This document shows, piece by piece, positions 1 through 6,288 of a stretch of DNA of 53,634 nt; the stretch's first letter is position 1, and every line of letters begins with the position of its first letter. The stretch comes from an uncultured Clostridia bacterium (lineage in GTDB: Bacteria > Bacillota > Clostridia > Christensenellales > Borkfalkiaceae), in contig CANRFW010000002.1 of the NCBI GenBank assembly GCA_947630035.1, forward strand, positions 1 to 53,634, given 5' to 3'. The position numbers and the translations under genes are program-made. The notes beneath the pieces are model-generated. The model was not told where the DNA came from. It made no database searches and saw only the letters and a program-made list of their open reading frames with translations.

Positions 1-12
1 GCTTTATATACC

Positions 13-130
13 ATTCCGGTGACGATAGCAGAGAGGATCCACCTGTTCCCATCCCGAACACAGAAGTTAAGCTCTCTCACGCCCAAAGTACTTGGCCTAA
101 CGGCCCGGGAGGATAGGTAGTTGCCGGATT
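13..130 (+). rRNA. rrf: 5S ribosomal RNA
   Basis: The stretch carries the hallmarks of bacterial 5S rRNA: CCACCTGTTCCCATCCCGAA, CACAGAAGTTAAGC and a closing GGATAGGTAGTTGCCGGA that pairs imperfectly with the 5' ATTCCGGT. It is about 118 nt, the normal length. It sits at the left edge, so the 16S and 23S genes of the operon presumably lie just outside the window. The exact ends are estimated from the terminal helix. Confidence 0.95.
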
Positions 131-173
131 TCACACGAAAAAGCACCGCGCGAGCGGTGTTTTTTCATGTGAA
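130..173 (+). terminator. rRNA operon terminator, bidirectional hairpin
   Basis: The core stem CACCGC/GCGGTG with a GCGA loop is followed directly by a run of six T. The A-rich and T-rich flanks also pair, so TTCACACGAAAAAGCACCGC and its partner form an almost perfect 20-bp inverted repeat. This suits a strong rho-independent terminator that works in both directions at the end of the rRNA operon. Confidence 0.85.
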
Positions 174-210
174 GAGGAACTTCTGTGAAGCCGCGGCCGC
201 CGTAGATTTC

Positions 211-251
211 ACACAAAGAGGCGCCGCGGGAGGCGGCGATTTTTTGTGCCG
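211..251 (+). terminator. second terminator-like hairpin behind 5S rRNA
   Basis: The stem CGCCGC/GCGGCG is followed by TTTTTT, and the CACAAA...TTTGTG flanks extend the pairing. It repeats the TTTCACAC-AAA-hairpin-T-run layout of the terminator about 80 bp upstream, as if the element had been duplicated. The rest of the spacer up to the next promoter shows nothing else recognisable. Confidence 0.6.
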
Positions 252-373
252 AAAACCGTAAAAATGCAACATGGGGTCGAAAAAAACGGTTATAACCGTA
301 TTTCTTGCTTTGCGGCGGGAGGGGGCGCGCGGCGGTTTTGTAAGAGAGAAAAGAGGCAAAACGCACGAAACCG

Positions 374-402
374 TTGAAGTTTTTCCCGTTCCGTGCTATA
401 AT
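374..402 (+). promoter_or_regulatory. sigma-70/A promoter for the thioredoxin-like gene
   Basis: TTGAAG (-35) and TATAAT (-10) are separated by 17 bp. A strong AAGGAGGTG ribosome binding site follows 8 bp downstream. Confidence 0.75.
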
Positions 403-422
403 ACCCTCGAAGGAGGTGCGAC

Positions 423-701
423 GTGAAGCTGACGCTGTTCTATTTGGAGGACTGCCCCTATTGCCGCTATGCGCGCCGCGCGGTGCGGGAGCTTACGGCG
501 GAGGAGCCGCTCTTCCGCGATTTCGAGATCGATTGGATCGAGGAGAGCCGCCGCCCCGAGATCGCGGACCGGTATGATTATTACTACGTCCCCACTCTCT
601 TTCTGGGGCATGAAAAGCTCTATGAGGCAAGCCCTTCCGAGGGCTATGAAGACGTGAAGGCTCGCCTGCGTGCCGCCTTCTTGCGGGCGGCGTCGGAATA
701 G
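423..701 (+). CDS. Thioredoxin/glutaredoxin-like thiol redox protein
   Basis: A 92-aa protein of glutaredoxin size. It has a beta strand (KLTLFYLEDC), then the redox motif CPYC at residues 11-14 and a cis-Pro region VPTLF near residue 59, as in the thioredoxin fold. Such proteins reduce disulfides or buffer thiols in the cytoplasm; the substrate is unknown. The start is a GTG, chosen because AAGGAGGTG lies just upstream and because the promoter leaves no room for an earlier start. The next gene begins 3 bp after the stop, so the two are probably co-translated. Confidence 0.85.
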   Translation: MKLTLFYLEDCPYCRYARRAVRELTAEEPLFRDFEIDWIEESRRPEIADRYDYYYVPTLFLGHEKLYEASPSEGYEDVKARLRAAFLRAASE

Positions 702-704
702 CGC

Positions 705-1565
705 ATGGGGCTTTGCGGACTGTACGGTTGCGGCGAGTGCCTGTTTCCCCGTGCCTTTCGCGCCCACACGCCCGAGCTTGCCGAGCGGGAGATCGGGCGG
801 CTCTTCCGCGGCGTCTGCTTAAATCCCCGCGGGACGGATGACAGCGTCACCCTCCTCGCGGAGGCGGTGGAAAGAGTCTGCGAAAAGTCGGAGGATATCC
901 GCCTCTGCTTCGATGCCTACCGCGAAACCGGGGAGAAGTTCGGGCGTCTCGCCGCCTCGCACGGGTGGTTCCATTGGGCGCTCGGCACCCCGCTTTCTTT
1001 TGTGCGGCCCGTGCTTTTTTTGCACATGGGTACGGAAAATGCGGCGTTCGACGACCTCATGTTCGGGTTTTACGACCGCCGCCTCGAGGAGATCTCCCGC
1101 GATCTCGGGCTGTTCGACTGCAACGAAGGACGGGCCGATGCGGTGCGGGAGGGGATCGCCGCCTACCGCGGCGGGCTGTACCGTGCGGCGACGCTCTCCT
1201 TTCTGACGCTGTTCGACCGTCTCGTCTATGAAAAATCGGACTTCCCCCTCCGCCACAAGACCGCGGAACTTCTCCGCCGTTTCGGACTTCTTGCGGACAG
1301 GGCGGATGCCGCGCACGGTGTTTTCACGAGTTCCCCCTTCCGTTCGCTCGTCCTCGGCGGGGTGTATGCAAATGCCGATCTCCGCTCGCCGCCGCCCGCG
1401 GAGGGGATCCCCGGCCGCCACACCCTCCTGCACGGATTCCGCACCGGCTGCGCGACGAAGAAGACCGCCCTCAATGCCCTTCTTCTCGTCCTCATCCTCC
1501 TCACCCTCCCCGCGATAAGAACGAAGACCTATTCCGAGCGGCTCGCCCTTGCCGGGCTTCCGTAA
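705..1565 (+). CDS. Conserved-looking protein of unknown function
   Basis: A 286-aa protein I do not recognise with confidence. The N-terminus is Cys-rich (MGLCGLYGCGEC). The body looks helical and rich in Arg and acidic residues. Near residue 240 is RHTLLHG, which resembles an R/N-H-x-[IL]-L-H-G motif that I recall from several uncharacterised helical proteins. The C-terminal third holds a hydrophobic stretch (ALNALLLVLILLTLPAI) that could be a membrane helix or a buried helix. It follows the thioredoxin-like gene by 3 bp with no good ribosome binding site of its own, so translational coupling is likely. Confidence 0.7.
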   Translation: MGLCGLYGCGECLFPRAFRAHTPELAEREIGRLFRGVCLNPRGTDDSVTLLAEAVERVCEKSEDIRLCFDAYRETGEKFGRLAASHGWFHWALGTPLSFVRPVLFLHMGTENAAFDDLMFGFYDRRLEEISRDLGLFDCNEGRADAVREGIAAYRGGLYRAATLSFLTLFDRLVYEKSDFPLRHKTAELLRRFGLLADRADAAHGVFTSSPFRSLVLGGVYANADLRSPPPAEGIPGRHTLLHGFRTGCATKKTALNALLLVLILLTLPAIRTKTYSERLALAGLP

Positions 1566-1590
1566 AAAAACCGCTCCCGTGGGGGAGCGG
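1564..1590 (-). terminator. Terminator of the marR gene
   Basis: Read on the minus strand, the stem CCGCTCCC/GGGAGCGG is followed by a run of T (seven A on the plus strand). It lies between convergent genes and ends marR transcription. The upstream plus-strand gene may also use the hairpin, but the T-run serves the minus strand. Confidence 0.75.
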
Positions 1591-1601
1591 CGCGATTGGG
1601 G

Positions 1602-2054
1602 TTAATCGGTTTTTTTGAGAGGGTTGGCGGAACACACCTTTTCCGCGATGCGGATAAACGTCTCCGCGTCCTCCGGGCCGATGATCTCGAGGATGCTGTC
1701 CGCGAGGGCGATGGAATGCTCGTGTACGGCAAGGAAGGCGTCGAGCTTTTCGGGGACGAGTTTTACGAACGTCGTGCGCTTGTCCTCTCCGTCCGACTTG
1801 ACGAGGAACCCCTTCGCGGCGAGGGAATCGATGGTGCGGTTGACGAGGCTTTTGAGCATGTTCGTCTCCGCCACGATCTCCTTGAAGGAGATGAGGCCCA
1901 CGCCGTCTTCACGGTAACGGTAATAGGCGAGCATCATCACGACCGCCTCGTTGTAGATCATGCCGCGCGTGATGCGCGTATTTTTGAGAGTGCCCGTGAG
2001 TTTTACCCACGAGACGATCAATCTCTCATCCAATTCCACACGCTGGCTTGTCAT
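1602..2054 (-). CDS. MarR-family transcriptional regulator
   Basis: A 150-aa protein of normal MarR length. An N-terminal dimerisation helix is followed by a winged helix-turn-helix at about residues 50-105 (FKEIVAETNMLKSLVNRTID, then GFLVKSDGEDKRTT as the wing) and C-terminal helices. The wing Asp-x-Arg (EDKR) is typical of the family. It would bind DNA as a dimer and respond to a small ligand that cannot be named from sequence. A perfect 8-bp palindrome lies inside its own promoter, so self-repression is very likely. It is divergent from the DUF4250 gene. Confidence 0.9.
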   Translation of the reverse strand: MTSQRVELDERLIVSWVKLTGTLKNTRITRGMIYNEAVVMMLAYYRYREDGVGLISFKEIVAETNMLKSLVNRTIDSLAAKGFLVKSDGEDKRTTFVKLVPEKLDAFLAVHEHSIALADSILEIIGPEDAETFIRIAEKVCSANPLKKTD

Positions 2055-2086
2055 AATCGTTCAATTCCTCTCCGATGATTGTTTCT

Positions 2087-2115
2087 ATTATAACAGTTTC
2101 TTTTGAAACTGTCAA
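2087..2115 (-). promoter_or_regulatory. marR promoter with built-in operator palindrome
   Basis: On the minus strand TTGACA and TATAAT are 17 bp apart, a consensus promoter. The spacer is almost entirely the inverted repeat ACAGTTTC-TTTT-GAAACTGT (plus-strand 2093-2112). A bound MarR dimer would cover both promoter boxes, so this is read as an autoregulatory operator. Confidence 0.8.
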
Positions 2116-2133
2116 GCAAAAATAGAAAAAATC

Positions 2134-2162
2134 TTGCAAATTTCAAAGGAAGTTGTTATAAT
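2134..2162 (+). promoter_or_regulatory. Promoter for DUF4250 gene, apparently leaderless
   Basis: TTGCAA and TATAAT are 17 bp apart. The -10 box ends 6 bp before the ATG, so transcription should begin at or next to the start codon. The only purine-rich stretch (AAAGGAAG) lies upstream of the -10 box and would not be in the transcript. Confidence 0.7.
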
Positions 2163-2168
2163 TTTGCT

Positions 2169-2348
2169 ATGATACCCGAAGATCCCGCGATGCTGGTAAG
2201 TTTTATCAATATGAAATTGCGCGACGGGGCGTGCGATCTCGACGAACTTTGCGCCGAGGAGGACGTCGCGCGCGAGGAGCTGGAGGCAAAACTTTATGCC
2301 TTCGGGTACCGCTACGACGGCGGACTGCGCCGCGTTGTGCCGCGGTGA
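2169..2348 (+). CDS. DUF4250 family small protein
   Basis: A 59-aa protein that matches the DUF4250 pattern as I know it: MIPxDPxMLxSFxNxKLRD at the N-terminus, a short helical middle and a final GYRYD segment. The family is common in Clostridia and has no assigned function. The ATG is preferred over the earlier start in the ORF track because the promoter -10 box lies between them. The transcript is probably leaderless. It is divergent from marR, whose operator lies about 20 bp upstream of this promoter. Confidence 0.8.
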   Translation: MIPEDPAMLVSFINMKLRDGACDLDELCAEEDVAREELEAKLYAFGYRYDGGLRRVVPR

Positions 2349-2399
2349 TTTCCACATATCAACATTTTGACTGTCGATAACTTTACGGGGGCGGTGGAT

Positions 2400-2603
2400 A
2401 TGTCGCAATACGATCTCATGAAATTTTTCGAAAACTATGACAGCGAGGCGGACCTCGGGGATTTTTCTCCCGAGGAGCTGGAGGCGTATCTCGAATACGC
2501 GCGCAGCGAGGAGAAGCCCCTTTCACCCGCCGAGTGGAAGGCGGAGTATTTTTCCTATTACGACGACGTGAAGGACAAGAGCCTCAAAAAGCAGGATTGG
2601 TGA
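2400..2603 (+). CDS. Small acidic protein of unknown function
   Basis: A 67-aa, strongly acidic protein (MSQYDLMKFFENYDSE..., many Glu/Asp, aromatic C-terminus) with no signal or membrane segment. The ATG is chosen over an upstream TTG because it begins a plausible folded segment; the ribosome binding site (GGGGGCGGTGG) is weak. It follows the DUF4250 gene by about 50 bp on the same strand and may share its transcript. I do not recognise a family. Confidence 0.6.
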   Translation: MSQYDLMKFFENYDSEADLGDFSPEELEAYLEYARSEEKPLSPAEWKAEYFSYYDDVKDKSLKKQDW

Positions 2604-2640
2604 CGGCATAAAAGGGGGAGGGCGGCGGCATACTGCGGGT

Positions 2641-2850
2641 ATGAAACTCACGACCCTCGTCTCCTCCGCCTACCTTGTTGCGGCAGGGCTTTTTCTCACC
2701 GTTTACGCCCTCTCGGGGTTCGACCTTTTGCTCTTTCTTTGCGCGGGGTACCGCCCCGTTTACCGCGCTTTGCTCTCCTTTACGGGCATCGCGGCGGCAT
2801 GGCTCCTCTTCTGGCTCATTGCCTTTCGGCCCACGAAGTACGTCTCGTGA
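2641..2850 (+). CDS. Small two-helix membrane protein, unknown
   Basis: A 69-aa hydrophobic protein with two predicted membrane helices (about residues 7-27 and 44-63) and a short positive tail (RPTKYVS). No catalytic motif is visible. The GGGGGAGGG purine run is about 20 bp before the ATG, farther than usual, so the start is uncertain. It lies 37 bp after the acidic small protein, on the same strand. Confidence 0.55.
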   Translation: MKLTTLVSSAYLVAAGLFLTVYALSGFDLLLFLCAGYRPVYRALLSFTGIAAAWLLFWLIAFRPTKYVS

Positions 2851-2908
2851 CATACGCCTTTGCGCCCCTCGATTACGGTTCCCGTTTCTCCTGTTCGGAC
2901 AAATAAAC

Positions 2909-2994
2909 ACGTCACCCCTCGACTGCGCTACTTCGCCTATGGCTCGTGCCGCCCTTGGATAACGATTATAACTTCGGGCGGGGCGGGGTGACGT
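2909..2994. repeat. Family A palindromic repeat, long form
   Basis: The ends are ACGTCACCCC and GGGGTGACGT. Between them lie TCGACTGCGCTACTTCGCC, a GGCTCGTGCCGCCC segment and AACTTCGGGCGGGGCGG. Related long copies occur at 26542-26628, 30417-30499, 30824-30913 and 38390-38474. Short copies lack the middle and keep only GTCACCCC-GAGCGCAGTCGA-GGGGTGAC or the GTCATGTC version. Confidence 0.8.
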
Positions 2995-3041
2995 ATGTAT
3001 GCTCGAGGGACGTGTAAAAGCGGGTGCGGGGGCGCGGGGTT

Positions 3042-3121
3042 CCTCATTCCGAACGGAGCCGTAGGCGGAGTGAGTGAATCTTTCAAGATACGCTCCGCCG
3101 CGGTGCGGCGTCGGTATGAGG
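3042..3121. repeat. Family C palindromic repeat
   Basis: Ends CCTCATTCCGA and TCGGTATGAGG. Inner stems are GGAGCCGTAGGCGGAGTGAG and GATACGCTCCGCCGC. Other copies, in the opposite orientation, are at 3814-3898, 26159-26243 and 38574-38658. Confidence 0.8.
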
Positions 3122-3165
3122 AGAAAGACAGAGAACAGCGTAAAACTTATTCCCTCCGCGGTAGA

Positions 3166-3280
3166 GGTACACGCAAAACCTGCCCTTCTGTTGGAGAGGT
3201 ACACGCAAAGCCAGCCCCATTGTGGATGGGGTGCGCGTGAAACCAGCCCCCTCCGCGGGAGGGGAGTAGGGGGGTGGGCG
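3166..3280. repeat. Family D diverged tandem array
   Basis: Three degenerate units of the type TACACGCAAAA-C-TGCCC-hairpin-GGGG lead into CCCCCTCCGCGGGAGGGG and GTAGGGGGGTGGGC. They are related to the cleaner array at 3457-3589. Confidence 0.65.
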
Positions 3281-3287
3281 CTCCGCT

Positions 3288-3416
3288 ACGTCATTCCGAC
3301 GCCGCGTCTTTTGCGGCGGAGGAATCTCACCGCTTTTCAAAACAGAGTTTCCTCACGCGTCAGTGGCGCCCGCCCGCAAATTGCGGGCGGGCGGCGGGAA
3401 CGGTTCGGAATGACGT
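3288..3416. repeat. Family B palindromic repeat
   Basis: Ends ACGTCATTCCGA and CGGAATGACGT. It contains GCGGCGGAGGAATCTC, TTTTCAAAACAGAGTTTCCTCACGCGTC and an inner CGCCCGCCCGC-AAATT-GCGGGCGGGCG hairpin. Other copies are at 26359-26487 (inner arms 20 bp, perfect) and 32860-33019; a shortened one is at 14011-14080. Confidence 0.8.
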
Positions 3417-3456
3417 ACAAAAGAACCATGGCGGAGGCAAGGGCGCCTCGCAAAGC

Positions 3457-3589
3457 CTGCCCCCTCCGTGGAAGGGGTACGCGCAAAAGCTGCCCCCTCC
3501 GTTGGAGGGGGTACGCGCAAAAGCTGCCCCCTCCGTGGAAGGGGTACGCGCAAAAGCTGCCCCTCCGTTGGAGGGGGGTAGGGGGGTGG
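3457..3589. repeat. 33-34-bp tandem array, family D, four copies
   Basis: The unit CTGCCCCCTCCGTGGAAGGGG + TACGCGCAAAAG repeats four times with starts 33, 34 and 33 bp apart. Each unit folds as CCCCTCC-GTT/GTG-GGAGGGG. The last unit runs into GGGGGGTAGGGGGGTGGG, the usual family D end. There are no unique spacers, so it is not a CRISPR array. Confidence 0.8.
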
Positions 3590-3620
3590 GCAAGGGATAC
3601 GGTTGCCGCGCCGACCGTGT

Positions 3621-3692
3621 ACGTCATGTCGAGCGCAGTCGAGACATGACGCGTTTCATACAGTCACCCCTCGACTACGCTCGGGGTGACGT
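3621..3692. repeat. Two short family A palindromes
   Basis: GTCATGTCGAGCGCAGTCGAGACATGAC is followed, 12 bp later, by GTCACCCCTCGACTACGCTCGGGGTGAC. The two share the GAGCG(C/T)AGTCGA core in opposite orientation but carry different outer arms, each of which matches its own partner. Confidence 0.8.
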
Positions 3693-3813
3693 ATTAGGGC
3701 GGGGCGGGGCGACGTACAAAAGCGGACGGGGCGGGGCGACGTACAGAAGCGGACGGGGACTGGGTGATGCGGAAATCGAGGGGTGGGCAAGGGAATACGG
3801 TTGCCGCGCCCTT

Positions 3814-3982
3814 CCTCATGCCGAGGCTCCGCAGGAGCCGAGCGTATCTTTAAGGGAAAGATTCGCTCACTTCGCCTACGGCTCCGTTCGGAATGAGGGG
3901 AGAGTGGGCCGCCTACGGCTCCGTTCGGAATGAGGGGAGAGTGGGGCGCCTGCGGCTCCGTTCGGAATGAGGAGAGAGTGGC
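3814..3982. repeat. Family C palindrome with 36-37-bp tandem tail
   Basis: One full family C palindrome (CCTCATGCCGA...GGAATGAGG) whose right arm GCCTACGGCTCCGTTCGGAATGAGG plus GGAGAGTGGG is then repeated, giving three copies that start at about 3875, 3911 and 3948. Confidence 0.75.
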
Positions 3983-4143
3983 CCGCGCCCGCCTGTTTCA
4001 CGCGTCGTTCTGAACCCCCGCGTGTTTATCGACGAGACCACCGCCGGCTCTGCCGCCCGAGGGAAGCCACGCTCCGAGGGGGTGCGCCGCCTTGCGTAAC
4101 CCGTGTAAAGTTTGCAAAAATAGCGCACGGGCGGGGAAAGCGG

Positions 4144-4172
4144 TTGACAATCCCCTATAAAAGGGATATAAT
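4144..4172 (+). promoter_or_regulatory. Promoter of the greA-lysS operon
   Basis: Consensus TTGACA and TATAAT with 17-bp spacing. It would start a transcript with a roughly 90-nt leader before greA. Confidence 0.85.
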
Positions 4173-4183
4173 AGACCATGCAG

Positions 4184-4239
4184 ACGGACTTCGCCGTGGT
4201 TTCCAAAGGAAATCACGGTCGTCTTTATAAATCGTCCGT
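4184..4239 (+). promoter_or_regulatory. Structured greA leader (nested hairpins)
   Basis: The leader contains a 10-bp stem CGTGGTTTCC-AAA-GGAAATCACG (one G-T pair, 4195-4217), enclosed by an outer stem ACGGAC (4184-4189) / GTCCGT (4234-4239). No T-run follows, so it is not a plain terminator. It may control translation or mRNA stability. I cannot match it to a known riboswitch. Confidence 0.45.
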
Positions 4240-4269
4240 GCGGAAAGCGCGGCGAAAGGGGTAGTGAAA

Positions 4270-4740
4270 ATGGCAGATAAGTTCTACATGACGAGCGAAG
4301 CGAAGAAGAAGGCGGAGGAGCGGCTGAAGTATCTCACCACCGTCAAACGCGCGGAGATCATCGAACGCATTCAGGAGGCGCGCAGCCACGGCGACCTCTC
4401 CGAGAACGCCGAATACGATGCGGCGCGCAACGAGCAGGCGGCAAACGAGGGCGAGATCGTCGAACTCGACTATCAGATCAAGAACGCCGTCATCATCGAG
4501 GAAAACGACGATACTTCCGTCGTCCATCTCGGCTCGGTCGTCACCGTGTACGATCCCGATCTCGACGAGGAGCAGGTCTACACCATCATGGGGTCCACCG
4601 AGGCGGACGTGATGCGCAATATCATCTCCAACGAGTGCCCCGTGGGAGCGGCTCTCCTCGGCAAGAAGGCGGGGGCGGTCGTCACCGTGAAGGCGCCCAA
4701 CAACTTCGAATACAAACTCAAGATCCTCAAGATCGAATAA
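4270..4740 (+). CDS. greA: Transcription elongation factor GreA
   Basis: A 156-aa GreA of standard length. The N-terminal coiled coil carries the conserved tip SHGDLSENAEYDAARNEQ, with D42 and E45 matching the catalytic acidic pair that stimulates RNA cleavage by backtracked RNA polymerase. The C-terminal FKBP-like domain ends in KAPNNFEYKLKILKIE. The ATG is favoured over the GTG two codons earlier because AAAGGGG is then 8 bp away. It leads the operon and is followed 7 bp later by lysS, a common pairing in Bacillota. Confidence 0.96.
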   Translation: MADKFYMTSEAKKKAEERLKYLTTVKRAEIIERIQEARSHGDLSENAEYDAARNEQAANEGEIVELDYQIKNAVIIEENDDTSVVHLGSVVTVYDPDLDEEQVYTIMGSTEADVMRNIISNECPVGAALLGKKAGAVVTVKAPNNFEYKLKILKIE

Positions 4741-4747
4741 CAGGGCT

Positions 4748-6229
4748 ATGGAAGAGATCACAAACGGAGAAGAACTCATCGAGCAGGCGCGCATCCGCCG
4801 CGAGAAGCTCGCAAAGCTCGCCGCCGAGGGGAAGGACCCCTACAAGACGACGAGCTATCCCGTCACGGCATATTCCCGCAAAGTCAAGGAAAACTTCGGA
4901 GACTTCGAGGGGAAGACGGTCGCCGTCGCGGGGAGGATGATGTCCCGCCGCATCATGGGCAAGGCATCCTTTTCCCACATTGCGGACCGCGAGGGGCAGA
5001 TCCAGATCTACGTCACGCGGCAGGATGTGGGCGAGGATGCGTACACCTCCTACAAAAAAGATTTCGATATCGGCGATATCGTCGGCGTCAAGGGGTTTGT
5101 CTTCAGGACGCAGACGGGGGAAGTCAGCGTACACGCCACGGAGATCGTGATGCTCTCCAAGGCCCTCCTTCCCCTCCCCGAAAAGTACAACGGGCTTCAG
5201 AATGTGGACACGAAGTACCGCCTCCGCCACCTCGATCTCATCATGAACGAGGATGTGCGCGAGGTCTTCTTCAAACGGGCGAAGATCGTCTCCTCCATCC
5301 GCGCCTTTTTGGACGGGCGGGGGTTCGTCGAGGCGGAGACGCCCATCCTTCTCCCCATCGAGATCGGCGCCGACGCCCGTCCTTTCAAGACCCATCACAA
5401 CGCCCTCGACCTCGACATGTACCTCCGCATCGAGACGGAGCTATACTTAAAGCGGCTCATCGTGGGCGGCTTTGAGAAGGTGTACGAGATGGGGCGCATC
5501 TTCCGCAACGAGGGGATGGACGCCCGCCACAATCCCGAGTTCACAACCGTGGAGATCTATGAGGCGTATGTCGACTTCCATGCGATGATGGACCTCGTGG
5601 AGGAACTCTACCGCTACGTCGCCCAAAACACTTGCGGGACGACCGCCGTCACCTACGGGGAGAGGACGGTCGACCTCGGGCATTGGGAGCGCCTCACGAT
5701 GACGGAGGCGGTGAAAAAGTACAGCGGCGTGGATTTCGCGCAGGTGCCCGACGACGAGACGGCGCAAAGGCTCGCCGCGGAGAAGGGGGTGGAACTCGAA
5801 GAGGGGAAGAAGACCAAGGGGCATATCCTCGCGGCGTTCTTCGATGCCTTCGTCGAGGATAAATTGCAGGACCCCACCTTTATCTACGATTACCCCGTGG
5901 AGATCTCCCCGCTCGCCAAGCGCAAGCCGGACGATCCTTCCATGACGGAGCGGTTCGAATATTTCATCCTCGGCATGGAGATGGGCAACGCCTTCTCCGA
6001 ACTCAACGATCCCATCGACCAGCGCGCCCGCATGGAGGCACAGGCGGCGAAGAAGCGCGCGCAGGGCGCGAAGGCCGAGGTGGACGAGGACTTTTTGGAT
6101 GCCCTCGAGCGCGGCATGCCCCCGACGGGCGGCCTCGGGCTTGGGGTGGATAGGCTCGTGATGCTTCTGACGGACAGCCAGAGCATCCGCGACGTGCTTC
6201 TCTTCCCCACGATGAAACCCAAGAAATAA
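4748..6229 (+). CDS. lysS: Lysyl-tRNA synthetase, class II
   Basis: A 493-aa enzyme that charges tRNA-Lys with lysine using ATP. An N-terminal OB-fold anticodon-binding domain (about residues 55-150, AGRMMSRRIMGKASFSHI) precedes the class II catalytic core: motif 2 FRNEGMDARHNPEFT near 258 and motif 3 GGLGLGVDRLVM near 465. The length is normal and the start follows greA closely, so the two are co-transcribed. Confidence 0.97.
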   Translation: MEEITNGEELIEQARIRREKLAKLAAEGKDPYKTTSYPVTAYSRKVKENFGDFEGKTVAVAGRMMSRRIMGKASFSHIADREGQIQIYVTRQDVGEDAYTSYKKDFDIGDIVGVKGFVFRTQTGEVSVHATEIVMLSKALLPLPEKYNGLQNVDTKYRLRHLDLIMNEDVREVFFKRAKIVSSIRAFLDGRGFVEAETPILLPIEIGADARPFKTHHNALDLDMYLRIETELYLKRLIVGGFEKVYEMGRIFRNEGMDARHNPEFTTVEIYEAYVDFHAMMDLVEELYRYVAQNTCGTTAVTYGERTVDLGHWERLTMTEAVKKYSGVDFAQVPDDETAQRLAAEKGVELEEGKKTKGHILAAFFDAFVEDKLQDPTFIYDYPVEISPLAKRKPDDPSMTERFEYFILGMEMGNAFSELNDPIDQRARMEAQAAKKRAQGAKAEVDEDFLDALERGMPPTGGLGLGVDRLVMLLTDSQSIRDVLLFPTMKPKK

Positions 6230-6288
6230 CCGTTTTCCGCACCCATGTCCGCATTTTTACGAAAGCGGGCGGCGGAACAAGGAGAAAA

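Larger units (their letters stand above)
2851..4143. repeat. Repeat-filled intergenic region (families A-D)
   Basis: No gene is supported in this 1.3 kb. It holds a long family-A palindrome, family-C palindromes, family-B palindromes and family-D arrays. ORFs reported here read through repeats in several frames at once and have low-complexity products (repeats of YAQKLPP, EGVRAKAAP), so they are not genes. The last 130 bp before the greA promoter contain a fragment of family E (GTCGTTCTGAACCCCCGCG near 4004). Confidence 0.85.

Noticed and set aside
131-422. tRNA genes downstream of 5S rRNA
   Set aside because: No cloverleaf, GTTCGA-type T-loop or CCA-adjacent stem could be found; only terminator hairpins are present.
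3457-3589. Possible CRISPR array
   Set aside because: The 33-34-bp units are contiguous with no variable spacers, and no cas genes are nearby. The same holds for the 21-, 22- and 28-bp arrays.
3074-3933. ORFs of 191 and 219 aa with repeated YAQKLPP/EGVRAKAAP segments
   Set aside because: They read through family A-D intergenic repeats in several frames; no ribosome binding site or promoter is linked to them.
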